Shown here piece by piece: positions 13,865 through 23,600 of a DNA stretch of 43,222 nt. The stretch is from Lingula anatina (lineage: Eukaryota > Brachiopoda > Lingulata > Lingulida > Lingulidae): assembly GCF_001039355.2 (NCBI RefSeq), contig NW_019775511.1:85853-129074 (forward strand), given 5' to 3'. The translations under genes and the position numbers were made by a program. Position 1 is the stretch's first letter. Each line of letters opens with the position of its first letter. Under the pieces are notes generated by a model, which saw only the letters and a program-made list of their open reading frames with translations, ran no database searches and had not been told where the DNA came from.

Positions 13865-15547
13865 CTTAATGACTTGCCAGATATTTGGACTGCTATTATA
13901 TCTACCAGTGCAGTCATTTGAGGAGGAAATTACCTGCATAAGTTATTTTGATTTGAGGGGTTTTATTATTTTAATGGTCTGTTATATATCATCCTTGATG
14001 ACTTTTTTTTTTCAAGTCCATCATCTACTGTATCTTGGCAACTTATCTACACATTGCCTGTCTGCTTCATTGAACTTCCTGTTTTACATCTATACATTTG
14101 CCAGCATTGCTGTATAATTTCCTGTTTGTGTTCAGGTTAATTGGTAAAGCTGCCCTGCAGATGAAGGCCCACATGGAGAGAGGAAAACCCCAGGAGGTGG
14201 CCTGGAACTTGACCTCTGTCCAGTTAGTCCACTGTGCCAAGGTAAGGAATTGAAATGGCCTCTGTCCAGTTCGTCCACTGTGCCAAGGTAAGGAATTGAA
14301 ATGACCTCTGTCCAGTTAGTCCACTGTGCCAAGGTAAGGAATTCAAATGATCTCTGTCCAGTTGATTAAGATGATTTACTTTTGTTTCGGCTCCTGTCCT
14401 CTGCAATGGATTTTTTTAGGTCCATGTATGCATCCTGGAATTGATGACCAATTGCAGTGTTGACCTTTTTCCCTAGGCTATTGCCTACTGTAATTGATGA
14501 CCTAATTTTGTGTTGACCTATCTTTCCAGGCCCATGCGCATTGTAACTGGTACCCTTCTTTTGTGTTGACAAATTTTCCATTCCTAGGCCCATGACCACT
14601 TTAATCTGTGACCTTATTTTATGGTGACCTATTTTTCCAGGCCCATGTCCAGTGCTATGTGCTGAAGAACTTTGTAGATTCCATTGAACAATACAGCCAC
14701 CATGAGGATGTTGCCAGGGTGTTGACTCAGCTGTGTCAGCTGTTTGCTGTGGATGGTATCCTGAATAATGCTGGAGACTTTTTGCAGGTAGGAATGCTGT
14801 GGAATACATGACATTGTATCTGGCTCTTGAGTGGTTGTGTGTTTGTGTGTGTGAGAGAGAGAAAGAGATGAGAGAGAGAGGGAGAGTTGGTGTGTGAGAG
14901 AGAGAGAGAGAGAGAGAGTTTGTGTGTGTGTGTGTGTGTGTGTGCATGTGTGTGTAAAAGAGAGAGGAAGGAGATGGGGGAGAGTGTGTGCGTGTAGAAG
15001 AGAGAGAGGAGATGGAATGGGAGATGAGAGAGAAAGTGTGTTAGACAAACAAAAATGGTGTGTGTTACAACCTGTGTGTGTGTGTGAGAGACAGAGAGAG
15101 AGAGAGATGTTTAGTGTGTATGTGTGTGTAAACAGATAGTAGGGATGTACATGAGAGACACATAGAAGAGAAAAGCGAGAAAGCTTGTTTGTGTGTAGAA
15201 TGTAAGAGAGAGTATAACTCTTTGATAACAATAAGATCAAAATCATTTGGGTAAAGCTTGGAACGTCTTTTGAACATTTACAAAGTAAAATCTCAACACT
15301 GCATGACGTCAGTCTATTTCATTCATAGGGTGGCTTCATGTCATATGACCAACTGGACAATATGACCGCCAAATTGCTGGACCTTTTGGCCGCCATCAGG
15401 CCAAACGCCGTGGCTCTGGTGGATGCATTTGACTTCAGTGATCACCTCCTTCAGAGTGTGCTGGGCCGCTATGATGGAAATGTCTATGAGAATATGCTAG
15501 AATGGGCCAAGTCTTCNGGAGTGCAACACCTAAGCAAACAAAGCTAG
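933..15547 (+). CDS. ACOX1: Peroxisomal acyl-coenzyme A oxidase 1, 5'-partial, with four alternative exons 3
   Basis: ACOX1 is the FAD-dependent oxidase of the first step of peroxisomal beta-oxidation; it converts acyl-CoA to trans-2-enoyl-CoA and H2O2. Exons, joined on GT-AG sites with matching phase: 933-1092; one of 1944-2104, 5166-5326, 6116-6276 or 8147-8307; 9776-9883; 10270-10389; 10811-10926; 11269-11438; 12110-12272; 12711-12901; 13529-13681; 14136-14241; 14641-14787; 15329-15547. With a single exon 3 this gives about 603 residues. Diagnostic motifs are [57 protein letters not shown] (the family's catalytic Glu) and [11 protein letters not shown]. The start codon is missing from the window. 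The reading frame ends in HLSKQS rather than an SKL-type peroxisomal signal, next to an undetermined base (N) in a TCN Ser codon near 15517. Poly-A signal candidate: 16198-16203. Confidence 0.93.
1944..2104 (+). CDS. ACOX1: ACOX1 alternative exon 3a
   Basis: 161-nt exon with acceptor AG at 1942-1943 and donor GT at 2105-2106. It completes the Ser codon left by exon 2 and ends one base into the Gly codon completed by exon 4. The peptide contains [24 protein letters not shown] and [13 protein letters not shown]. By my hand alignment 32 of 53 residues match exon 3d. The acceptor's pyrimidine tract is weak. Confidence 0.88.
2657..3649. mobile_element. PIF/Harbinger-like DNA transposon, non-autonomous
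   Basis: A 993-bp GC-richer island in the intron between exons 3a and 3b. The ends form imperfect terminal inverted repeats sharing CTCTTACAACC and GTCGTGCGTGC. They are flanked by TTA at 2654-2656 and TTA at 3650-3652, the 3-bp TWA duplication typical of PIF/Harbinger. An open frame from 3067 starts [19 protein letters not shown] and could be a transposase N-terminus, but no DDE core is present, so it cannot move itself. Confidence 0.72.
3654..3991. mobile_element. TTAA-flanked MITE, piggyBac-like, copy 1
   Basis: Inverted ends AGTGATAATAACTCTTC and CGAAGAGTTATTATCCCT lie between TTAA at 3650-3653 and TTAA at 3992-3995. About 340 bp. Further copies are at 18017-18357 and 22051-22386, with decayed ones near 16388 and 33614. 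TTAA target duplications are the piggyBac signature, but no transposase is present, so the class is inferred. Confidence 0.7.
4171..4431. repeat. Interspersed repeat with CCTCCGCC / GGCGGAGG ends and T-tract
   Basis: Begins ACCTCCGCCATGGAAG, includes AACTCAAAAAGTTATGGACC and GATGAAATTTTCAGG, and ends GGCGGAGGTCTGCGCTCTC followed by a T-run. The short inverted CCTCCGCC/GGCGGAGG ends and the compact length look like a dispersed SINE or MITE. Only one copy is seen in the window. Confidence 0.5.
4970..5149. mobile_element. GCGCATTC-type MITE (family B), copy adjoining exon 3b
   Basis: The left end GCGCATTCGGAAAGGCAAAC and the right end (reverse complement GTACATTCAGAACAGCTGAC) match the ends of the better copy at 19735-20019, including an inner ATGGCTGACCCACTT block. 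The right end lies about 16 bases before ACOX1 exon 3b. Confidence 0.6.
5166..5326 (+). CDS. ACOX1: ACOX1 alternative exon 3b (most divergent)
   Basis: 161-nt exon with acceptor TCTTCAG ending at 5165 and donor GT at 5327-5328, in the same phase as 3a, 3c and 3d. The peptide keeps [18 protein letters not shown] and QTEMGHG. It differs at positions the other three share: MFIP becomes VSIP and GTYAQTE becomes FTYNQTE. It is open throughout. A MITE ends about 16 bases upstream of the exon, so the pyrimidine tract is short. It could be a specialised variant or an exon losing function. Confidence 0.75.
6116..6276 (+). CDS. ACOX1: ACOX1 alternative exon 3c
   Basis: 161-nt exon with acceptor ATCCACAG ending at 6115 and donor GTAAGG from 6277. 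Peptide motifs are [28 protein letters not shown] and [12 protein letters not shown]. The phase is identical to the other exon-3 copies. By my count 30 of 53 residues match exon 3d, with which it shares WLPLCE. Confidence 0.87.
8147..8307 (+). CDS. ACOX1: ACOX1 alternative exon 3d
   Basis: 161-nt exon with acceptor TCTCCAG ending at 8146 and donor GTAAGA from 8308. Peptide motifs are [29 protein letters not shown] and [12 protein letters not shown]. The phase is identical to the other copies. It is the copy nearest the constitutive exon 4 (9776) and has good acceptor and donor consensus. Confidence 0.88.
9129..9182. repeat. (TA)n microsatellite
   Basis: A pure AT dinucleotide run in the intron between exon 3d and exon 4. 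Similar runs lie at 11068-11134, 13807-13861 and 31346-31417. Confidence 0.95.
10015..10154. mobile_element. GTAGCC...GCACTAC short inverted-repeat element
   Basis: Related to the element at 25052-25220: both contain AGCCAA...TTAAGTCAGTTT and TTGGC.AGTG.TAGC.CTACCC. The left end abuts a T-run. It lies in the intron before exon 5. Confidence 0.5.
10327..10569 (+). repeat. 88-bp tandem repeat covering the 3' half and donor of ACOX1 exon 5
   Basis: GTCATGGTAT starts at 10327, 10415 and 10503, an exact 88-bp period. The first unit is the genuine end of exon 5 with donor GT at 10390. Units 2 and 3 repeat the exon end, the donor region and the intron start. Both carry TAA where the first has CAG, so they could not be translated in the exon frame. 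Confidence 0.9.
10726..10764 (+). pseudogene. Remnant copy of the start of ACOX1 exon 6
   Basis: After an AG at 10724-10725 the sequence reads [12 protein letters not shown], closely matching the start of exon 6 ([12 protein letters not shown]) 85 bases downstream. It is then replaced by a (TTA)n run at 10761-10797. Confidence 0.75.
11068..11134. repeat. (TA)n microsatellite
   Basis: A pure TA run of over 60 bp in the intron between exons 6 and 7. Confidence 0.95.
11888..12106 (+). repeat. Two extra copies of the ACOX1 exon 8 acceptor and start, each set in (ATT)n
   Basis: TTAATTCAGAGA followed by CAGAGCCACAGGTTTTGGAC-like sequence occurs three times: after AG at 11952, after AG at 12011, and at the genuine exon 8 start at 12110. 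The first two break off at CCAAACTATT into ATT repeats. Spacings are 59 and 98 bases. The peptide start PQVLDYQ is recognisable in the copies. Confidence 0.85.
13807..13861. repeat. (TA)n microsatellite
   Basis: TA run in the intron between exons 10 and 11. Confidence 0.95.
14213..14367 (+). repeat. 46-bp tandem repeat covering the end and donor of ACOX1 exon 11
   Basis: CTCTGTCCAGTT starts at about 14213, 14259, 14305 and 14351, an exact 46-bp period. The first three units each contain GTCCACTGTGCCAAG followed by the donor GTAAGG. The first is the genuine exon end at 14241. A 46-base shift is not a multiple of three, so use of a later donor would change the frame. Confidence 0.92.
14411..14641 (+). 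repeat. Ladder of duplicated splice acceptors before ACOX1 exon 12
   Basis: Acceptor-like T-rich tracts ending in AG, followed by G(C/T)CCAT-like sequence, recur with the base after AG at 14420, 14477, 14530, 14588 and the genuine 14641 (spacings 57, 53, 58, 53). Each upstream copy read in the exon frame meets a stop before the next acceptor or shortly after it, so only the last supports a full protein. Confidence 0.8.
14838..15130. repeat. Compound (GT)n / (GA)n microsatellite tract
   Basis: Alternating GTGTGT and GAGAGA runs fill the last ACOX1 intron. Open frames across it are simple-sequence artefacts. Confidence 0.9.
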
Positions 15548-16220
15548 GACTTCAGACTTTATGAAAGACTCCTGGTCAACTGCATTGTTATCCACTTAGC
15601 AAGGTCACTTTGCCCAAGCAAGTCAAAACTACGGATTTGAGATTCTTTGTGAAATGGGACCACGTCCTTATCAGGTGAAATGGTTGTGTCAGTTTCAAGT
15701 TGTATTGCCTCACAATTTACATGATAATAATAGAATTTATATATATTCTTGATTCAGGGAGGATATATATATATATATTTTTTTTTTTTTGGCTTAATTG
15801 CAAACACCTCGTTTTTGACCAAAAACAAATCAATACATCTTATTGGTTTTAGTAAATTTATGAATTAATTGATAGAGATGAAAGTAGTCCACATTTATCC
15901 AGAAATCCAGGTATTTGGGTGTTGTATTATTGCCACCCATACCCACCACAAGCTGTGCACCATGGGCACTTGCCATTTCTGGATGTTTTTAAAGGTCCAC
16001 TTCCTCTGTGAATTGTTATTGAAATAAGAACTTTTCAACTGATAAAATGTGGAACAAGAAATGTATATATTTAATTTTTTATGCAAAGTGCTCAGCAATG
16101 TGATGGTAAAAATTTTAAATTTCATGAAAACTAGATAACTGTATCAAAATTGCCCATCATATTTATTTGATCCCGAATTGTTATTTATGTGATGTGAAAT
16201 AAATATATGACATGAAAAAT
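15548..16220 (+). promoter_or_regulatory. ACOX1: ACOX1 3' untranslated region with poly-A signal
   Basis: Non-coding, AT-rich sequence follows the stop codon. A consensus AATAAA at 16198-16203 is the best candidate cleavage signal, giving a 3' UTR of about 670 bases. No other gene is visible here. Confidence 0.45.
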
Positions 16221-16387
16221 GAAAACATTCTTTGACTCTCTCTATTTACCAACGCAATAATAAAAATTGAAAGAAAAACCTTAAGGTATACACGCTTTTC
16301 CCTGACCTTCAATTTGTAATACCATGCAACAATGACCATGACTTCAAAATGTGTATTCTTTAATGAAACCCAGGAAACTGTTACATC

Positions 16388-16715
16388 TTAATGGGATAGC
16401 AACTCTTCGTAAGAGATCCATGTCACATAAATGCATAGTAAATGACAGAAATATACTAAATTATCTTTTTACCACCAAAACAGCAGTTTTCACAACTGTT
16501 GTGAAATCTTTTCTTGCCATCAGACCATGTGATCTCCATAGACTGCTACCTGCTGTAATAATCTCTTAAGTCGAATTTAATTATCTCTTCAGAGATTATT
16601 GCAAAAAAAAAAATTAACATTTTAGAAAAAACAGGGTCTAACTTTGAATGTCAGAATGGATTCGTTAACCAGTGGTTAGTTTGGGATGATTCTTATTTTA
16701 GGCTTTCAATTCCAC
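16388..16715. repeat. Decayed copy of the TTAA-flanked MITE
   Basis: Starts TTAATGGGATAGCAACTCTTCG and keeps the inner AACTTTGAATGT...GGATTCGTTAACCA block of the family. The right end is lost or unrecognisable. Confidence 0.6.
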
Positions 16716-16737
16716 CTGTGGTTTAAGCAAAACACCT

Positions 16738-16947
16738 AGGCCCAGTCTAATAAAGGACTTTAAGCACTAACCAGCCGGGTAGTTAATAGACGTTTAAATA
16801 TTTTGTCCAGTTAAACACTGGCCACTTAACTCACAGGCTGTTTGAAAACTGTTTATGAAACACATTTTTAACTATTGTTTAGTAAACAGGTGTTAGGAGA
16901 ATTTATCCAGTGGTTAGTGCTAAAAGTCCTTTATGAAACTGGGTCCT
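16738..16947. mobile_element. MITE with about 35-bp inverted ends
   Basis: The left end CCCAGTCTAATAAAGGACTT, followed by TAAGCACTAACCA, is answered at the right by TGGTTAGTGCT and AAAGTCCTTTATGAAACTGG. It lies between the convergent ends of ACOX1 and UQCC1. Single copy in the window. Confidence 0.75.
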
Positions 16948-17212
16948 GTATATTAACCAGGCTTGGAAGAATCCTGGGCTAAAAAAGAAAGTCTCTTCAA
17001 ACCCAAACATGCCCTTTTGTTTTGTTTTTTTCAAAAAAAAAAAAAAGTTATCATTATGAGCAATAAATGTTTCAATTAAGAGACAAAATATGCTGCCTCT
17101 TTCACAACGTGTATTGTTACTGTAACAGAAATAAACAAAAATTCTTGCTGAAAAAGGAGTGTGGTGTGTCGTCATGGCAACATAACATTGTCCAGCTAGT
17201 TTTCTAGTATTT

Positions 17213-17666
17213 TCATGAATCATTTACATCGAAGGGCATTTTTCTCCAGACGTGTATTGCTTTTGCAGTGTCTGCTGAATCATTCTTTAACCTTGCAAAT
17301 GTCACGCATCCTTTCCCGAGAATTTGTTCAGAAGACGTGTTGTCTAAGTGGTAAATCTGAAATATCAAAAGCATATTTATTAAATTTAGTAACACGCCTG
17401 GGTTCCCATGCCTAAATCGATCCAGCAGGATCAGTCTAGGTCTATGGGGATTCATGCTAAATTCCAATCAACTTCAGCAGTTTTAATGTGTGTCATGCCT
17501 ACCATATCAGCTAGGGGTAATTAACTTTCGTGAAACTTATTTTCTCCTTATGTAAAACTTCAATCTGTTCATATCCCATGAAAGAATTGGGGAGGGTGGG
17601 GGGGTTGACAAAATAAATTTTACTTTTTTGATGTTACTGTCAAGTACATACATGGCAAAAAAAAAC

Positions 17667-17698
<32 letters not shown>

Positions 17699-20600
17699 GT
17701 CACTGCCTAACATTTAAAAGCATTATTTGATTTTGTATGTTTTTTAAAAATCCATCCATGAGACTGCCATCACTAGTGCACCCGACTTGGTCTTATAGTG
17801 CAATTTCTGATCACAAACAATCTTACATGGTCTTAAACCATAAGTTATACCATTACCGGACCGAATTCCAATTAAATTGTAATGCAATTGTCTCTTCTCA
17901 CATGTTCTCCTATTGTGAACAGAGGTGTCCTCCACTGAGAGGGGAGGAAATCACTTGACCACTTATGTAGATGTTAGATCATTTTTGATCTTAAAAGCAG
18001 ACTCAGTCCAGCTTAAAGGGATTATAACTCTTCGTATAAGATCGATATTTCACAATAAAAACATTGTGAACAACTCATAAAAATATAATATATTCTGTTG
18101 TACCACAATAAAGGCATATAAAGCTGTTATTCTGATATCTGAGCTTGTCTTTAGACCACATGACCTCCATTGATGGCTATACTCTGTTATAATCTCTTAA
18201 GAGATTTTAACAAAAAAAAAAAAAAACTTTTTAGAAAAAAAACAGGGACTAACTTTGAATGTAAAAATGGATTCATTAACCACTGGTAAGTATGGGAAAA
18301 TTGTTGTTTACTCCAGGAAAATTCATTTTTTGGCCAAAACGAAGAGTTATTATCCCTTTAAGACTAGTGTGGTAATGATTAGGATCATGTAAGATCATTT
18401 GTGATCTAAAATTGCACTCTATTATTATTAAGACAAAATCAAGTGCACTAGTGCATTTAGTGCAAAAGTCTGAAAATATGACCTGAGGTCTAAGGGACCA
18501 TACAGAGCAATGATATTTTGGCTCCCAAAAAATCGGAAATCCTCCGATAGTCAGAAAAATCTCATCCTTCTAAATTATATCTTCTTCTGAATCAATGAGC
18601 ATTTCCATTAAATTTTATCCAATAGTGCCCTTACTTATTTAAACAAAATTTGTCTCATATCTTGTACTGTCATGCTGTACAAGTAAAATCACGTTAACTC
18701 TCTTCAAAAGGGTCTTATTGAATAATAACTGAAGAGGCAAAAAAATTTTTTTCTCTCTTCAAATATAACTCACTTTTTTCCACCATCTTTACATAAAAAT
18801 CTCATTCTGTTCAAAACTAATGCACCTTCATGAAATGAAGCTTATTCAATTTTATACCCGCATTCAGAAACTCAAAAGACACTGAAAAAAAACCCACCTG
18901 TTTTCTGACATATTCCACCATGGAAGCTAAGTGTTCTGGTTCTTTAGGTTTAACATGAAACACATGCCTCCATATTGCCCCCGCCAGGCACTTGTCATCA
19001 CTCAACATACCCTGAAAAGGACATGATAATATTTTACATGGGCAGATCCAGAGATTTTTTCTAACAGCCTTCAAAAGTATCTTAAAGTTCAAGTGGGTAA
19101 GCCATATTTAATTTGCAGATCTGTTAGTTCACTGTTCTAAATGCGCACATCGTTATTCTATGGACTGTTATGCTGATGACAGCCTGCTTTTTTAACAAAT
19201 ATCAGAGTGAAAGAAGCAAGCAGTACATGTCTGTGAAACATCGCTACATTCAGTCCATATGAGAACAATTATATGTAGTGGATGGTGTTATCCATAGGAC
19301 AACACTATTCGGTGTTGATGTCAGATGAAACTGGGTGCAGTATTTTTTTTTTCTATTACATTTACCTCGTCCATCCCTAGCAACATGTGCTGAAATAGGC
19401 CCCAGAAGTGTTCCTTCGCTTCATCCCTCTCTGCCAAGGTAATTATCTCTCTCTGAAATGTATTGGACAATATTTTCAATACCACCAAGACTGGGTTCCC
19501 ATGCCTAGATCAATCTAACTGGATCAACCCATCTCCAAGGGGTTTGTCGCTAAAATGCTTATATGTCTGGCACGCCAACTGAAGCCGCCAAACTATAGTT
19601 AATTACCCTCTTACAGCTTCAGTGGGCGTGTGAGACATCTAAGCTACAGAAGTTGATAGCAATTTAGTAAGAACCCCCTTGGAGATAGATCGATTCAAAG
19701 TTAGTAACACAGTCTCTGGGAATGGCCTCTATGAGCGCATTCAGAACGGACAATCTGCAGAATAACTGATCGGCAGACTAAACATGGCCAACCCCACTTC
19801 AAAAGCGAAGCTGCTAATTCCATGATGGCCTAGCTCCTCACACGCACCATTTTACATGTTAAATCTCAGCTCCGAGGTTTAATTGCTAGGTCCCTGCAGT
19901 GACGGAGCATGTGGAGGCTTGGAAACCATCATGGAATAAGTGGCATTGCTTTCTAAGTGGGGTCGGCCATTTTTAGTCGACAGATCAGTTAGTCTAAAGA
20001 TCGTCTGTTCTGAATGCGCCCTATTTTAATCCTAGGTCCCAACTAAGTTTTGGACGCACGGTTTTAAGGTTCCTTGCCTCCGGCTAGGTTGTAGCTAGAT
20101 CGCATGTAGCGGCTGTTGATCATGTCAGAAAGTTAAGCCTAGGTCCCAACTACTTTTTGGACGCGCGGTTTTTTGGTTCCTTGCTTTCGGCTAGGACGTA
20201 GCTAGATCACACGTAGCGGCTGTTGATCATGTCGAAAAGTTTCTACGTGCTGTTTGCGTCCTCCAAAAGTCGCACGATAGACGTGCTCCTCACGCACGAA
20301 CTCCTTCCCGATTCCTTCCCTGCGATCTAGCTACGTCCTAGACGGACGCAAGGAACCTAAAAACCGTGCGTCCAAAACGTAGTTGGGACCTAGGCTTTAA
20401 TAAATCATGGAGAAATTGGAATGAACCACCCTACTAGCTTGACTGTACATTATTTCCAACTCATGCAACTTTTTTTAATACTGAAAATTGTTTTGATTTT
20501 GCTTTGAAAATTTTAAATTAATAATTTCTAAAATTATAATTTATTATTATTTGTCTAAAACAAGTTAAATATGTTCTAACGCATAAAATGAACCTTTTAT

Positions 20601-23600
20601 CTCAAATATCTGAATTCATGCAACTGTGACTATAAGTTCATTGATTTGCATGATTAAGGGTATTCAAAACATGAAAACTAATGAAGTTGAACAGCAGTAC
20701 AGTACTTTTTACAGAACAAAAAAAAAAAAAATAATAATAATAATAATAATAACAATGACAAAACTCCAACTTACACCTAAAGCTTTCAGTCTATTTTCCA
20801 CATCCTCCATAAACAGTTCACCAAAGTTCTCTTTGTATGTCTTGACATTATAATTGAGATCTTCTCCAGGACGATTTATTCTGACTGCCAATAGCCTGGA
20901 AAAAGCATGAAATATTTCAGGCCTTCACCAACACAAATGTCATGTCACAACAACCAGTATGTCATGTCATGTCATGTAATGTTGTGTCATGTCACAACAA
21001 CCAGTATGCCACGTCATGTTATGTCATGTCATAACAACCATTATGTCATGTCATATAATGTCATGCCACAAAAACCATAATTGTCATGTGACAGTGACAC
21101 ACAGAGTCACAATGTGTAATGTGTCAAAACTGCAAAACTGTCAAGTCAAGAGGAAAGCTATTGCCATGCCACAGCTTAAATGCATGTCATGGTCACAACC
21201 GATACACAGGTCAGAACACAACAAATATAATTTCACAGCTGTCATGTTCAAACTTGCATTTTGTCATGTCAAAACTATAATGTCAATAGTAATGCAATCA
21301 TCACGCAACAACTGACACTGTGACAATAAGTCACATATTCCACAACTGACACAATGGTCACATCATGCCACAACTGACACAATAGTCACATCATGCCACA
21401 ACTGACACAATGGTCACATGTAATGCCACAACTGACACAATGGTCACATATCATGCTGCAACTGACAAAATGGTCACATGTCATGCTGCAACTGACAAAA
21501 TGGTCACATGTCATGCTGCAACTGACAAAATGGTCACATGTCATGCCACAACTGACACGATGGTCACATTTGTCATGCCACAACTGACACAATGGTCACA
21601 TGTAATGCCACAACTGACACAATGGTCACATGTAATGCCACAACTGGTCACATTTGTCATGCTACTACTGACACAATTATCATGGCACTACTGATACATA
21701 CGTCATGGCACAACTGACAAAAAAGTAAAATATAACTGTTACAGTACCCGTCATGCCACAACTGTGATTTGACAACTGACAAATCATCTACTGTGTTTTC
21801 TGGCTCTTGCCATTTTAAAAATTTAAGGGATGACTCATTGCATTCAAACATCATTTCAACAAAATATTAAGGTTTTCTTTTTTCAAAATATGCAATGCTT
21901 CACATCAGAAAAACATTTCAATTTTATTGCTTAAATTGATACAATTTGAAGCAGTAATATATAATAACTAGCAACATATTTAAACATTTTTATCACTGTC
22001 GCTTGACTGATTTTCAACCTACTGAATTTTAAACTTTCTGAGATACTTAAAGGGACAATAACTCTTCGTATGAAATCTATATTTCACAATAAAAACATTG
22101 TGAATAACTCACAGAAATATAATATATTCTGTTTTACGACGAAAACAGCAGTTGTAGCTATTATTCTGATATCTGAGCTTGTCTTCAGATCACGTGACCT
22201 CCATTGATGGCTATACTCTGTTATAATCTCTTAAGAGATTTTAACAAAAAACCAAACTTTTTAGAAAAAAACCAGGGACTAACTTTGAATGTAAAAATGG
22301 ATTCATTAACCATTGGTAAGTATGGGAAAATTGTTGTTTACTCCAGGAAAATTCATTTTTGGCCAAAACGAAGAGTTATTATCCCTTTAAAAAAATGCAG
22401 CTGATTGCCAACCTTCACCTACCACATGTGCAGCATTGTGAGAGTTGCCCAGGTCTCGAATGAATCTTCCAGGTCAAATTCTGAAAGCAAAAAGTGAATC
22501 CAAAATCTTTCTGAGGCTGCTTTCTATGACTTTTAGAGTGCATTCCCAGAGATTTATATCGATCCGTCCGAATCGACCAAACTCCCTAGGGGTTCATGCT
22601 AAATTGCAGTCAGCCGAGCACGTACGATAATTAATTATCCCCTTACAGCTTTTAGTAGGCGGGACAGACACTTAAGCCGTCTAAGCTGACAGTAATCTAG
22701 TGAGACTCCCCACAGGGATAGATCGATCTTAAATCTATGGGAATGGGGTCTTAGCCTGTTACGAAATTAAACGGTGAAAAAATGAACACAGTGTGAGACG
22801 CAAACACTGGTCTCACAGTAAAAATAAAGTTATTTTTCTTCAATCAACAGCTTCATATTTTAATAGTTTACCTCCAATAGTTTGAATTGAAGGCCCCAAT
22901 TTAGAATAGGGGACTATAACTAGTCGGAGGATCAAATATTCTACATCTATTCAGTGTCTATTGGCTGATTACAAGGCAAGCTTTGTAGTGGGTCACCATA
23001 TTTGACCCTCAGACTAGTTAGTCCCCTATTCTGAATGGAGCCTAACCAAACATCTTCATACATCTCACAGTAAAATTGAAAATGACTCAGTAAAAATAAA
23101 TAATTAATTTAAATGTAAAAATGTCAAATTGCAAGTCCCAGTAACTGCTCTGGGACTGCTCTGTGTCAGTGACTCCTTAGGGCCTGTTCCCAATGAAAGC
23201 AAATTGTTCTGGATCCAACTCTGTGGGGGTCTCTCGCCGATTGCAATCAGTTTAACAGATTAACGCATTTCCTGTGACTACCAACATATTCATATAATCA
23301 CCAGCTTACTGTATTCTACTCAATGCCTGCAGGAGGCATGACAATCTGTGAAACTGATTGCTTTCAGCGAGATTCCCCATGGGATTGGATCAATCTACGT
23401 AGACCAACAGTTTCAATGGGAATAAAGCCCTAGTAGAGGGGGACATACCCTGTAAGAAATCTTCATATTCCCATAGCTCAGCACAGCAAGAGTACGCCCT
23501 CAACATGACCTTCTGAAACACCAAAAATTTAATGCCAATACAAATATTGATAGCTGATTTAGTGAGTTTACTTTTCACTTAAATCTGTGTTTTATTCTTT

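Noticed and set aside
14366-15246. Two long minus-strand open frames (193 and 205 codons) rich in Ser, Leu, His and Thr
   Set aside because: They are antisense to the ACOX1 exon 12 region and the GT/GA microsatellite; the composition is simple-sequence derived.
15895-16125. Possible UQCC1 terminal exon on the minus strand
   Set aside because: The sequence did not match the family C-terminus; the exon at 17213-17356 (starting IYHLDNTSSE) fits in phase and similarity.
21386-21694. Regularly spaced repeats suggesting a CRISPR array
   Set aside because: The units are contiguous with no unique spacers, and the window is animal DNA with introns; this is a minisatellite.
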